Source: Annona cherimola (lineage: Eukaryota; Streptophyta; Magnoliopsida; Magnoliales; Annonaceae). From it: 64,000 nt of DNA. Location of the stretch: positions 4,804,264 to 4,868,263 of the forward strand of contig CM059972.1 in NCBI GenBank assembly GCA_030490835.1, written 5' to 3'. Of the stretch, positions 34,942 through 49,840 are shown piece after piece; positions within the stretch are counted from its first letter, which is position 1, and each line of letters starts with the position of its first letter. The notes under the pieces were generated by a model. It did no database searches. It was not told the DNA's origin and worked only from the letters and a program-made list of their open reading frames with translations. A program made the translations under genes and the position numbers.

Positions 34942-35731
34942 TAGAGATGCTAACGATTGAGTTGGACAAGTTAGAACTTAATCATAGTTCTAACTTATTA
35001 AAAAATCTTAACCCTAATTTATTTATTAAACAATTTAAAAAATTTCAACCCTAACCCATTTACTAAATGAGTTGTCGGGTTGTTAATAAATTTTGTATCT
35101 ATATTGCAAACAAGTCAAAATCAAGCTAATTTAAAGTTGAGTGCTTGTTATTTATAATTATCGTGATGAATTGTTGAGAAAGGGTTATATATTCGACGTG
35201 TCAGCACAAAAAATGATAGCGACTTGGTGAGATAGAAAGAGAAAACGGAGAGATAAACAATAAAAGAGATGGAGAATGAAACAATTGAAGACAGAGAAGG
35301 AGAGATGAAAAGAAGGAGAGTGAGGAAAGGAAAGGTGAAAATAGGGTTAGAAATGGAGAAGAAAATGATTAAAGATAGAGAGGGAGGGGCACATAGAGAG
35401 GAAAAATTTTGCCAGCAACACCAGAAGGAAGCAACGGGAATAGCGATGACAACTAACAGCAGGACAAGAGAAAAAATGCTATAGAGTTATAAATGGAAGG
35501 AGAAAAATACAAAATTAAAATGAAAGAAATAGACTTATAGTTGATAAAATATATATTCATTGTCAACAAATTGTAAATGGATTGATGGATTAAATAGGTT
35601 AAATGGGTTATTAAACAGTTACTTATTTAGATGGTTAAGCGGAATGGCATATCATAAAATATTTATTCAAAAATTGCAACTCAAGTCCATTTATAAACAT
35701 TATGAGGTTCGTTATGAACATTAACACCTTA
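34942..35731. mobile_element. Non-autonomous hAT element, family hAT-B, copy with perfect 8-bp duplication
   Basis: 790 bp, from TAGAGATGCTAACG to CATTAACACCTTA, flanked by identical AGTACATC (34934-34941 and 35732-35739). Subterminal CTAACCCATTT and AAATGGGTTATT words mark the family. The purine-rich open frame at 35269-35484 inside it is compositional and not a gene. Confidence 0.88.
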
Positions 35732-36006
35732 AGTACATCCTAAGGAATTGTCCCTGCATTGGTAGAATTGCATTTTGTATGCCTCAACCACGGTATACAT
35801 CGGATGGAGCTGAGGTTGCCTCGTTTGAATCTCCATATGTGTTGACATTCAATTATTCCATATTTACAAGAATGCCCCTTCTTTCTCCCGTATTGGAGGC
35901 CGATTGGCCTAACTAGGCCGCGAATTACGCATAAATGATCGTCCGCAGTAATTGTGTTTGGATGTTTATTTTCCCATCCTTAGCACCAGGTATTATGATA
36001 TAGTGC

Positions 36007-36348
36007 ACCCAGGTGCACTTAGTTTTGGTGTATAAGGGTGCAAAAACTTATTTTTTATATATTTTTTAAAATTTTGTTGTACAATTGTTAATCAACATGT
36101 ATTTAACATGTTATTGATTTTTACATTTTTTGAGACTTTTAGATTTTTTTTTGATTTTTTAAAATAAGTGATAATTTCATAATTTATAAATTATGAAAAT
36201 GTCACCGATTTTAAAGAATTTTTAAAAAATATTAAAAGTCTACAAAATGGTAAAAATTAATACATATGTTAAATATATTTAAATCAACAATTGTATAAAA
36301 AAAATTTAAAAAATATTAAAAAATAATTAAAATGCACCCGGATGCACG
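36007..36348. mobile_element. Foldback MITE, family FB-3
   Basis: The ends GTGCACCCAGGTGCAC and AATGCACCCGGATGCAC cap a long A/T-rich inverted repeat (GTGATAATTTCATAATTT / AAATTATGAAAATGTCAC centre). The same architecture is seen at 55340-55668. Confidence 0.65.
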
Positions 36349-37074
36349 GAGGCTATCAGCCCCGTAGCATCGGTTGGCAAGGATGATCCCCCCCGGCCTT
36401 TTTTCCCCCCCCCCCCCGTTCGTGACGGTCTGAACGCACCGCGTACACGTGAGCCCTACGCGGTAACCTCTGCCACGAACGCGAAGAGGATACGTGGTCA
36501 CCAAGCGACGAACGCGAGATTAGTTGGGAATGGGACCGAGACAAAGGTTCAGTGGGTCCCGCGGGAGAGTCGGCTGGATTTTTGGATAACACGTGCCACG
36601 TGGCGTTCTTAAATACTTGCGTGTCTAGCGCGTTTCGGCGCCAGAGCACCCCATCAACTGCCGGGACCACCGGACAATCTCGACCGTTGGCTGCGACGAA
36701 TAATGCGGATGTCAAAACTGCTTTTGACCGCTTTATCAACCGTTCAACCGTTTCTTTTCTTCTCGTTAGTCCAGTGCTTTGTTGGCTGTAAGATGAATGT
36801 TGTGATCAGAACCGTCTGTTTTTTGTCACCCTCGAAATGAGTTTCGAACTATATATCTTCCCTACGAGATAAAAAAAGAAAAGAAAAGAAAAGCCAACGG
36901 TCAGGATTTCCTTGGTACATAGCTTGGAAGATTAGGATTGTTCCAAATACGGGAAATCCTACGCTGGGACGTGAAGGGCGGTTTCCAGTTTCCAACGCCA
37001 GCATCGACACGAACTCTCGCGTCCCTTTTATATGAAACCTGCGGGGCAAAAAGTTTCATATGAGCAGCGTGTGT
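36349..37074. promoter_or_regulatory. GC-rich region with clustered G-box/ABRE cores, no adjacent gene
   Basis: It holds CACGTG at 36446-36451, 36590-36595 and 36597-36602; the last two are only one base apart (ACACGTGCCACGTGGC). The region is GC-rich with a C run at about 36405. The nearest recognised gene on the plus strand is calmodulin, more than 2.1 kb downstream. No open frame here has a recognisable product, so this may be the promoter of a lost or unrecognised gene. Confidence 0.4.
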
Positions 37075-37790
37075 TGGAAATTAATTTTGGATGAAAAGTT
37101 GTTGCAAAAGTTTTGAAATATAAGAAAATAATGTGATAAAATGAAAATAATGATAAAGAAAAAATATATTTAGAATAAATAAATTAATTATACGGACAAT
37201 TATACGAAATGATTGAAAAATAAGATAGTTATATAAAAATATATAAAAAAATAATTAAAACTTTAATAATTATATAAAGTAAAAAAAATTAAATTGTAAA
37301 ATTTTTAGAGTAAACAAACATACTCTTAATCTTTTAGATGTTATAATTCTTTTCCTGTCATGTATTTTAATTTTCAAAATAACTTCAAAGCAAATTTTAA
37401 TCATCCTCAGGCCTCAATTTTATGGAAATTTAATTTTGTTTTAAATGAAAATAGGTGCGCTAAAAAAGTATCTAAAAATAAAATCAGCAAGATAAATATA
37501 AAATCATGTTAAATAAGGACATGTTTTACAACATATGAAAGTTTTTGGATTAAAAACTTCCAGTTTAAAACTTTTTATTTGCCGCGATTATCGTATTTTT
37601 AATTATTTATTGACTTCTTTTTATACTTTGTAATCATTTCTGCATAATTACACATGCAATTAATCACTTTATTTTAATTATTCTTCATCGTTATCCCTAA
37701 TATATTACATCACTTTCATTTTCTCTAATTTTCAAAACTTTTATACTAAATAATTTTCATCTAGAAGTTTATCACTTTTCAAGCATGCCT
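37075..37790. mobile_element. Two decayed T1 MITE copies
   Basis: About 37075-37325 is in plus orientation (TGGATGAAAAGTTG, GATTGAAAAATAAGATAG). About 37515-37790 is in reverse (CAGTTTAAAACTTTTTATT, AATATATTACATCAC). Both have lost clean termini. Confidence 0.55.
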
Positions 37791-38321
37791 AATAAGTAAA
37801 CAAAAAATAAATGTATCCTTAATAAATAGGATTATGTGTAATAATAAAATATATTTTTTGGATGAGTTGTTTGCTATTGTAGTAAAGTCTACATCACAAT
37901 CACTCGATCACTTACAATCGGCTGATCTGAAAACTTATTTAATATTTTTCTATAGAATTGTTTTCAGAAGTGTACTTAATTGATATGTTAAGTTTTACTT
38001 TTTAAAGATACATAAGCAAATTTTTTTAATTTCAATGTTAGAGGGATTTTAGTTATTCTAAAATTACTAAAATGCTTCCAACTTTGAAATTAAAAATACT
38101 CACATCTCTTAAAAATGATAAATATTGGCATACTAAAATGATTTAAAAACTACCCATCGAAAAAAATTTAAAAACTAATAAATAATAAAATATGTTCTCA
38201 GGCCTGCCTAAAAGGCTAATAATAAATAATTATGCCTCGGATCCATCCAATTTATTACCTTCTTTTCTATGAAATATAGTTATGAAAGGAACTTAATATC
38301 AAATATATACCGATGAAGGAT

Positions 38322-38565
38322 ATTGTTAACTCGAGCTACGCAAATGTTTCGCTTAGTTCATATTAAAAAATATATTTACAATTATTTTTAAAAATATCGA
38401 AAAAATACATACACACATCAAAAAATGGTAAAATTTAGTTTAATTACTAAATACACTTAGATAAACCAGTGCATGAAAAAGCAAAAAAAAAAGTGTTGTT
38501 AATGAATTTTTTAAGATAAACTAAATGAAATATTTTCTTAGCCCAACCTAACTGGATAACTTCTC
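38322..38565. mobile_element. Foldback MITE FB-2 relic
   Basis: TTGTTAACTCGAGCTACG at left and CTTAGCCCAACCTAACTGG at right are decayed FB-2 ends. The interior hairpin includes AAAAATGGTAAAATTTAG. Confidence 0.5.
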
Positions 38566-39070
38566 ATGCATATTTATATTTGTCTTTCTATACACGTGTC
38601 ATTATTGAGGTGATCCAATACACTCAGTGCATTTAAAGTAGGTGCATTTCCAATTTTTTGCCTTTTTGATTTTCCAGCTATTATATGGCATGTACTTATA
38701 TATAATTTTACTATCTATTATTTTTTGAATTTAAAAAATATAAAAATTCACTTTTTCATGTGCATGTGTATATGCAAAGTAGATTATAAATTTTAAATTA
38801 AAAGTATTAAATAAAATTAAATAAAACTATATATATGAATTTTTCATGCTTCGAATCACACAGTAGCGAAAAGAAATAATAGGGCACCGGTTGCTTCGGA
38901 TGACCATCCCTATTTATTTTATTTTGATATTGAGATCATATTTTGCCATCCCAAGGGTAGATGCGTAAATACAATGGAAAAGCGGGGGCATTTTCATAAT
39001 ATGGCCGGTGTTGTCTATTTAAGAAGGGATTTGCGTCCGGTTTGCAAGCATCGAAGTCGTTTCTCGTCCT

Positions 39071-39083
39071 TATAAAACCCTAA
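39071..39083 (+). promoter_or_regulatory. Calmodulin core promoter: TATA box and telo-box
   Basis: TATAAAA at 39071-39077 overlaps AAACCCTAA at 39075-39083, the telo-box common in plant housekeeping promoters. The start codon is about 130 bp downstream, which fits initiation around 39100. The assignment is by motif only. Confidence 0.6.
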
Positions 39084-39206
39084 TTTCCCGGAGAGGAGAG
39101 AGGAACGCGACCGGTTGAAGAGGCGATCTTTCGCTCCAAATCCCACCCTTTTCTCTTGCGTTCCTGCCTCCAACCCACCTCCCTCGTCCTCCATCTACCA
39201 ATTCCA

Positions 39207-42015
<2,809 letters not shown>

Positions 42016-43115
42016 GTTGCTCCTACATTATAAAAGTGGAAAAGATTTGGAAAAAATGAAGAAAGAAGAACAAGGAAAAGGCAGGGCAGATGAGTAAGAT
42101 GAGAGCTTCTACCCGCACCCATCTCTAGGAAATTTTATTTGGTTAGAGAGTATGAAGAAGAAAGTTCCTAGTAATAGTGTGTTCTTGTCTATTTTATCTC
42201 CCCTAACTCCTTGCTTGCTTGGATGGTCTCTGTTCTCATTTGTGTGCTCTTGCCATATAATGATGTACTACTTGGGTTTGCCTTGACATTTTGTTTGGAT
42301 TCTTTTGTGACCATTTTGTTCAGAGGTTTTTTTTTTGATTTTTTTTGATTTTTAATATTTGTGGTTACTAATTCCTGATTTAAATTTTGTACTGTATTAT
42401 TTTCCTTCTTCCATCATTGTTGTCCCATCGCTAGTGTACTGTATCTTTAAAAAAGAAAAAGCCAAAATTTTCTCCCGTTGCCCTCTCTTTCGAATCAAGC
42501 CTCGGTAAAGGAACAACAGAGTAAGCAATTTCATAATAGGGGAATGAATAGGACAAAATTTGATGCGAGGAGATGTTGCCATTCATTAGATAAAAGCTAT
42601 GCAAGGGAAGCAATTTGTTCCCGATTTAGATCGATTATTTTGTGCGGGTGAAAGTGAAACTCGAGTTAGTTAAAGCAAAGTGAAGTGATAAGAAATTGAA
42701 GGAAAGAGTAGAATAATAAAGTGCAATATTTGATTTAAGTAATGTAAAGCGAATGATACAGAAGAGTGATGATAAAAAAAGAAGTGGAATGATGGAAAAA
42801 ATGGGAATAAAATGTAGCATTGACATATTTTGCAAAATATAAAAAATATTTTTCACCGACGGTTACATTTCCTAATTTTAAACTTGATGTCAGCAATATT
42901 AGTAATTAGAAGGTAAAATTAGCCAGAGGAAGAAAAAAGGTTAAAAGTATGTGACATTGTGACCTTGATATAAGGTGGAGGAAGGGATCATCTGAAGCAA
43001 AGAAGCAGCGGGGAGAGAAGCTTGCACGCACCGTGCTGAAATGTTAATTCACATACTAGTTCTTCTTGATCCAGACTAATAAGATTATAACTTATAAAAT
43101 TGCTTGATTTATATA
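42016..43115. other. Calmodulin 3'UTR and intergenic DNA
   Basis: The 3'UTR probably runs to about 42380. The rest is purine-rich on the plus strand (42600-42830) with only short open frames, and no gene or element with defined ends is seen. Confidence 0.5.
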
Positions 43116-43607
43116 GGGTTAATTTCAAATATACCCACTATATTTGACTTTAATTACAAATATATTCACTAGGTTTGAAAACTTTCATATAGATCCACCA
43201 ACCAAGTATGAATGAAATTTTAAATATACCTAGTATGACAGTTATAAATATTTAATAATTTTAAAATTTCAAAATTTCAAAATACCCTTGATTAATCTAA
43301 TATTTATTGTGATTTGTGCAATATTCATACCGTTAAAACTCATTTTGTGTAGCTTTTCTCTCACATTAGTTGTCTTTCCATTATATTATTCAACTTCTAT
43401 CATAGTTGAACAAATATTATTATTAAATAATAAGGGGCATTTTGAACATTTCATATGATTGATAACGACAATTTTCAAATTATGCCTGATGGAATGGATA
43501 TGGATGAAATTTCATCTATGCTTAATGGTTATATGTGAAAGTTTTCAAACATAATAAGTTTATTTGTAATTAAGGGCAAATATAGTGGGTATATTTGAAA
43601 TTAATCC
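43116..43607. mobile_element. Mutator-like MITE (FB-4) with perfect 9-bp duplication
   Basis: 492 bp. The left end GGGTTAATTTCAAATATACC and the right end GGTATATTTGAAATTAATCC are inverted copies with few differences. Identical 9-mers ATTTATATA flank it (43107-43115 and 43608-43616). A 9-bp duplication is the hallmark of Mutator-class insertion. It has no coding capacity. A split older copy brackets the nest at 8794-11430. Confidence 0.88.
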
Positions 43608-43959
43608 ATTTATATATTAATCTTAAGGTTGTTTATTCAATATCTAAATTATTTAAAATATTATTGCTATATGAATAAATGATTACATAAAATATTATAA
43701 CATATTAATTCATCACTGAATGGTTTTAGTTTTTTACATGATTATATACTTTTAAGCAAATGTGCACACTCAAGATAAAACAAAGATGTTAAATAATATT
43801 TTGAGTTGAATTTTAATTTCATCGTGAATGTGGAACCCAACGTGAATGAGGTTCTCATTAAATTTTCCCATAACTTAGATTTCACCCATATGGATACCAT
43901 CTTATTTGGGCTTTCCGATAGTAAATAGGATATTTGAACATTAAAATATCATATTTATT

Positions 43960-45000
43960 TTTATTTTGTTTTGGCTTTTTGCATCATTGTGTGGGCCCAA
44001 ACATGATATTTTCATAAACGTAGTTTTTACATTTTTTATGTTTTTAAATATTTGCATTTCATAAATTTCAAATAAAATATTTAAAAATATTAAAAAAATA
44101 TATAAAAACTACATATATGAAACATCATGCTGGGGTCCACATATAAAACTGAAAACTCTGAAAAGAAAGGGGCGAGTGTATGGGGTCGACTGAAGTTTCA
44201 GTGCACCGCTAGATTATCACTCTTATGTAATAGAATTTGTATTAAAAAATAGCATGAATTATATTAATATCAAAAGAATCTAATCATGACCTAATCTTGT
44301 ATCTATAAACTTACAACTAGTTATGTCAACCCGATATGTTGCTGCTACCCTCACTCTCGTGTGAAAATCAAAATAACCAGAGTGCGACCGATGCACGTGA
44401 TTGATTTTTTTTTATAAACATGTAAAGTTAGTTGTGCTTAATCTATAAACCAAGTTTTATTAATTTAGGATGTTTTAAAGTATTTTTTATTTTTAAATAC
44501 AATTGCATTTTCGTATTTTTTGAAAATTAAGAAAATACCACTTTTTAAAAATAAAAAATACTTAAACAATCCTAAATTAATAGAATTTAATTTATAGATT
44601 AAACACAACTAACTTTACAAGTTTATAAAAAAAAATAAAAAATAAGTCAACCAGCTGCACCCGATCATCCCTCTTACATATTTTATTTTTATTTTCTTAA
44701 AGATTTTTTATATATTCATAGAGTCCAAGCATGAATGTTCAACATATATCATTTTAAAATTATTTTTAATATTTTATTTAGAATTTTAAAAATTAGAATT
44801 TTAAAAATAAGAAAATAAACTAATTCTCACACTTGGCTTCCTCGATTTTTAAAATTCAAAATAAAATATTTAAAAGTAATAATAAAAAAATATATGAGAC
44901 TTTTATGATCGAGCCTATTTATGAATTTCCAAAAAAAATTTTAAAAAAAGTATTATGCAGCTAAGTACACCCAGGTGCACCATATCGATACTCGAACTTT
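43960..45000. repeat. Series of A/T-rich foldback structures
   Basis: At least two hairpins occur. At 44389-44668, GTAAAGTTAGTTGTG and CACAACTAACTTTAC mirror each other around a CATTTTCGTATTTTTTG core. At about 44650-44990, both ends carry GCAC/CACCC caps (CTGCACCC and ACACCCAGGTGCACC). A third is at about 43990-44150. They resemble the FB-3 architecture. Confidence 0.6.
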
Positions 45001-45432
45001 TTATCCAAAAATTTTATCTTTCCCCGAACACATTCTAAAATAAAATGCTAAAGAAATTCAAAAAATTAAATGATGTTGGCATATTTATAACAAAAATTAC
45101 AGCCGGAATACTTGCGCCCCTATTTTCAAATGCAATTCAAAAGGTCGAGCCCTTTCTAGGATGGGTCTTCTTCGACTTTCATTTTCAAATGCAACTTGAC
45201 ACTATCGATGCCGTATATAGGGTGGGTTAATCCACTTGAATATCTGCTGCAAGGTTAGCCATTGAGATGGATGCAGAGACCTCCCCATACACATAAAACC
45301 CTTTCCTGTCAAGTCGGTAATCTGGTCATATTTATCTCCATGTATAAATCATGTTTCTGCATTTTCATTCCTTCTCAGACAAAATACTGAAGTTTCAACA
45401 ACATACATGGATTTTTGCCTGTCCTTGGCTAT

Positions 45433-48400
45433 CTATAATCTCTTCAAGCTTTTCTTCCTGGCATCCATCTTCTTCTTGTCCAAGGCCTGAATTTTTGCAC
45501 TGGAAACTCCAGCCGGCCCTTCTTTTCTCTGCACCACCGGTGTGGTTCCAGCTACCAATTCCATGACAGTTGAAACTGCCGGGAGAGGCTGATGATCCTG
45601 GCTGTTGCCTGCTCCACCCGTTTTACTGCTGGCTAATGTGGGTGGATGAGACAGCACAGTTGTGTTGCAAACATTGTTTGTTTGGTCCACGTTCAGAGCA
45701 GTTGTTGACTCGGTGATTGCGCCTGTCTTTGATTTTGCTTTTGGCTTAACAGCGTGTATCCCAGTATAAAGCCTGGCTCACACATCGAAACAACCAATAT
45801 TCAGTGCAGTTGGAATAATAACAGTGGAATAAAAAGGTTGGCATCAATATTCACATAACGACCATGACAACAACAAACATGCCGATGTTGGCAAGCGTAC
45901 AGAGAAAAACTGTGTTGATGCAGGAGAACATGTTACAAACCAACCAATGCCGCAAAAGATCATTGTTGTGATCGTCATCTTTCCTCTCATTATGGATTTC
46001 ACCATGCTGTTTCTTTCCTACAATTGCTGTCACCTTGGAAAAAGTACCAAGGAGACCAGACATGCTTAGCAGGCGGATACCAATTTCATTGATAACGCAA
46101 AAGTAGATTGGTCATCCAATTTCATTGAGACAACCAATATCCAAGCATTGAGGATATTTTCCAGTTGAAGAGGCTCTCAGTGCATGGTCCAACAATTTCG
46201 ATCTACCAAGTAAAACGGGGGGGAGGAAGATCATCCAATCATCAAACACAAACTTCAGCTGAATGGGGCATAATTTGCTAGCTCTGGAAGGGCAATCTTA
46301 TTGCAGTACAGTTGCAAAAACGTGTGGTCTTTTTTCAATAATCCAAATAATCAAATGCTATAGAAGCAATTATCAGATTAAGATCGATTGAGGCAGATCT
46401 GTAAGAAAATAAAACCACTTACCTGGCATGCCTCGCATATTCCTCATAATTTTCAAGCAACATCTTTCCAGCTTGTTCATTTAGGGCTGATTCTGGGAAA
46501 GGTTCTATCAGTAAACACCGTACTACCTACCATCAGAAATTAAATGCTTTATTTAATTTGATGCTGCACTGATGTAATCAGATGAGTAGAGTCAGGGAAG
46601 CAACGTAAGCGGATTTTGCCCAAAACTGACCCAAACACAGTAAAAAGCAACTTGAGGCCTTGGGCAAACCAACCCATGTTCCATCGTACTTTTGCCACAA
46701 AAAGCTAACGCATGGATACAGTCTGTATTATCATTCGAGATATAGAACCATGAAATACAATGCTGCCTTTTCAAAAACATTAGTGGCAAAAACTTTTCAA
46801 TCTTGAAATTTTCACTCTCTACAATTATCTTAATTTTTAATCATTTATTCACATCTTCCCATATAACTACCCTACTTTTCAATTATTTTTACGCAAGTAC
46901 TTGTACAATTAACTTATCTATTTTAACTTTATTCTTTTTACTTCTCCTCAATACCTTTATCATATCACATTATTTTTTCTCAATTCAAAAACTTTTACAT
47001 CAAAAACTTTTCATTTAAAAATTTTATCACTTCTCAAACGCATCCATAAGTTGAAAGAATGAAAGAATCATCCATTTAATAGACTCACAATAATGCTAAC
47101 ACTATTCCAACAAAGTCAGCCAATGAAAAATGAGGCAAGTCCAAGATTTAGAAAAATTTATTATTGGAAAGCCAACCATAATTGAAATTGGTTTCAACTC
47201 ACGTTTGTTGGGTTGAGATTAACAAGTCTTTTAAGTTAAGGAAGTTTCCAGAAAGGCCAAACACCGCTTTGCCCCCAATCAACAAGTTGCCATCCATCAG
47301 ATCTGGTAACATGTGTTATGCATTAAATACTCAATAATGAATTGCAAGAAGGAATTGGAGTTGACCTAAAAGAATTTTTATTTCTTGGATGGCTTCCATC
47401 AAAAAGTGTCCATCAATCGTGTTGTAGATGCATATATTATAACATAAAATTCTTGAAATGCAATGCAAAATGTTTAAGCCACTGAACTAGATTTTCCCCA
47501 AAAAAAAAGAAGAAGAAGAAACCAAGGGCATTCAGTAATAGCTTCAAAACATCCTAAAGAGGTTAGCTTCTTTTTAGTGTTGGAGTGAACAAAACGTATA
47601 ATTCTTTTATGCTCTATTTGTGCAATTCTCATGTCTCTTCTATCATTTTTCAAGGCCACCCACTGGTTTATTGCTTCACTGGTCTCAAAAGAAAAAAACA
47701 CAAGCACATCCCAAAAACATTCACAAATACAGTTTGTTGATATTATGGGTGTGTTTGGTTGGAGGTAAAACTTTTGATGAAAAGTTTTTGGAGTAGAAGT
47801 TGTCAAATCAATAGAAAATTATGTGATATAATAGGAGTAATGATGAGGATTAAAGAGAATAAAGTTAAAATAGATAGGTTAGTTGTATTGGTAGTTGTGT
47901 AGAAATGATTGAAAAGTAGGGTAGTTTGTATAGAAAAATGTGAAAAAATAATTAAAAAATAGAATAATTATGGAGAGTGAAAAGTTTTAGATTGAAAAGT
48001 TTTAGTTGACACTTTTTTGCCCTAAACAAACACACCCTATAAGAACAAAAAGACAAACTGATGCACCTTCTGAAACCAACTTACAAGAAGAACATGTCTC
48101 AAACCGAGACAAGGGTTCCAATCCTTTTTCAGTGTGTTTACACAAATTTCACCATTGTTTGCAACATTTGGATGAAAGATCTTTGTCAGAAAGTAACCTG
48201 CAAGAAACACAGGAGAAGACAGATTATGATGCAAACATGCTTAGATATGGGCATGAATTCAGAGCAGGATGGGGTGGACTCAAACTCAACCTTTGGGCGG
48301 TGATTGCGGGAAATCATGAGATAACAACAATTTCATGCGAAAAACACCATTTTCATATGGAGTTCCAGCTGCAAGAACAAGATGACAGAAAACTTCAGTG

Positions 48401-48758
48401 AATCGACACATAAAAATCATTTGTAAATAAAATAAATAAATAAATTCACATCACGAACCTGGTCCTTCAATATCAGAAAATATAGTGGAGAAATCATCTT
48501 CATTGATGCACACTTTGATGCCTTCAGGTGGATTTTCATCAAGATTCTTCAGCTCCTTCGCTAGTTGCTTTATCACATTGGGTGGTAGGTTTTCATTGGT
48601 TGCCTTCAATGAAATTATTTTTCAAAAAAAGCATTATGCTTATAAGATCAGGCATTAGAAGTGAAAACTTGAGAAGCCATACAGAAATATTAAGTATACG
48701 TTAAAATATAAATATTACTCATCCAGATAAAATCACTGGAAAAAGGATTGCTCACCAT
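45433..48758 (-). CDS. UBC22: UBC22, UBE2S-type ubiquitin-conjugating enzyme E2
   Basis: Six coding exons occur on the minus strand: 48758-48756 (only the ATG), 48603-48459, 48368-48291, 48197-48085, 46526-46423 and 45772-45433. They total 260 residues, with all borders GT/AG and all joins in frame. The UBC fold is at residues 2 to about 155 ([52 protein letters not shown]). The catalytic Cys is C94 in HPN-x7-C, matching C95 of human UBE2S. UBC22 builds Lys11-linked chains and belongs to the APC/C-linked UBE2S family. The last residues, KKSLKRL, resemble the Leu-Arg-rich tail through which UBE2S docks on APC/C. Residues from about 160 to 245 are a Ser/Thr/Pro/Ala-rich linker. Intron 4 (46527-48084) holds two T1 MITEs, one ending 48 bp from exon 4. 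Confidence 0.95.
46781..47045 (-). mobile_element. T1 Tourist-like MITE in UBC22 intron 4
   Basis: The reverse-orientation core (CTATTTTAACTTTATTC, CATATCACATTATTTTTTC) and an end at CTCAAACGCATCC are present. The left end is partly lost. Confidence 0.75.
47747..48037 (+). mobile_element. T1 Tourist-like MITE in UBC22 intron 4, TAT duplication
   Basis: 291 bp, from GGGTGTGTTTGGTTGG to CAAACACACCC, with TAT on both sides (47744-47746 and 48038-48040). It is closely similar to the copy at 9744-10034 throughout, so one of the youngest copies. Confidence 0.92.
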
Positions 48759-49373
48759 GAGCTGCCAATAAAAGCAAGACTCCCAACTCCTGCTTTTAGA
48801 TGGTAAGATGTTAAACTCAAATACACACCGTCCTGTGAATTCCAAAACACTATGTTACCAAATTCAGTGCTGATATTTGAAATGACAATAAAAAAGCAAC
48901 TTAGCTTCTGCACGAAATATAACCAGATATAACTATTTACAATCTGAACTAGATCTGTAAATAAGCCAGTGAAAAAAAAAAAAGGCAATGCAGCCGCAAT
49001 GAAAATGAGAATGTGCATCAAGCAAGAAGAATTTACATCTACAGGTGCCATCTAACTTAACATTCTATTTCCAATGAAAGGCAAACACCTAGCAGTTATT
49101 GAATATGAGAAACACCTAAAAAAATATGCAGATATGTGATTGACACTTGCAAATATCTCCAAGAGGACTTGCTTTCCAATTGGGAGCTAGACATACTAAT
49201 AGTTCATCTGGCTCAGAGCATTTGAAAGAAGCTTTGAATTTCTCCTTCTTTCAACCCACATAGATGATAAAGGACTCACGTTCTGGTATGGAGTACATAT
49301 GCTGAAACAAACAAATGAATCACCAAATCGGAGAAAACGTGGAAATGCTTTTATCACATGGCAGTCCCCATAC

Positions 49374-49840
49374 AAAATTTATTTATTTATTCATAAACAT
49401 GTTTTCCTAGGCGTATTTAACCCATATATAATATTTTACAATATTTTTGTAAAACAGTAAAACTTGGGGTGTGTTTGAAAACTGGTAAAACTTTTGACGA
49501 AAAATTTTTTGGTGTAAAAGTTTTTTAATTTGTAGAAAATGATGTGATATGATAGGGGTAATGATGAAGAGTAAAGACAATAAAGCTAATATAGATAATA
49601 TAGATAGGTTAGTTGTATGAGTAGTTGTGTAAAAATGATTGAAAAGTATGATAGTTATATGAGAAGATGTAACAAATAATAAAAAAAAGGGTAATTGTAG
49701 ATATTAAAAAGTTTTAGATTGAAAATTTTTGGTTGAAAAAGTTTTTTTTGTTTGCCAAACACCCTCTTGGCATATGGTTTAAATACACATAGGAAAACAT
49801 GTTTATGAAAAATAGAAAATAATTAGATATTGTACAAGGG
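49374..49840. mobile_element. Foldback MITE with a T1 MITE inserted in its loop
   Basis: The outer arms (CATAAACATGTTTTCCTAGG at left, CCTATGTGTATTTAAACC in complement at right) are inverted copies. The loop is opened by a T1 MITE at 49467-49764. A related foldback without the insertion is at about 54485-54640, where AAAACTTGATATATGAG shows the unoccupied loop. Confidence 0.7.
49467..49764 (+). mobile_element. T1 Tourist-like MITE in the UBC22 leader intron
   Basis: From GGGTGTGTTTGAAAACTGG to GCCAAACACCC, with the family core GATGTGATATGATAGGGG. A short duplication (ATAGATAATATAGATAGG) inside distinguishes this copy. Confidence 0.85.

Noticed and set aside
35269..35484. 71-codon Glu/Lys/Arg-rich frame
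   Set aside because: It lies within a hAT-B element with perfect duplications and is purine-rich composition only.
48006..48401. 131-codon plus-strand open frame
   Set aside because: It is antisense to UBC22 exons 3-4 and begins in the end of a MITE.
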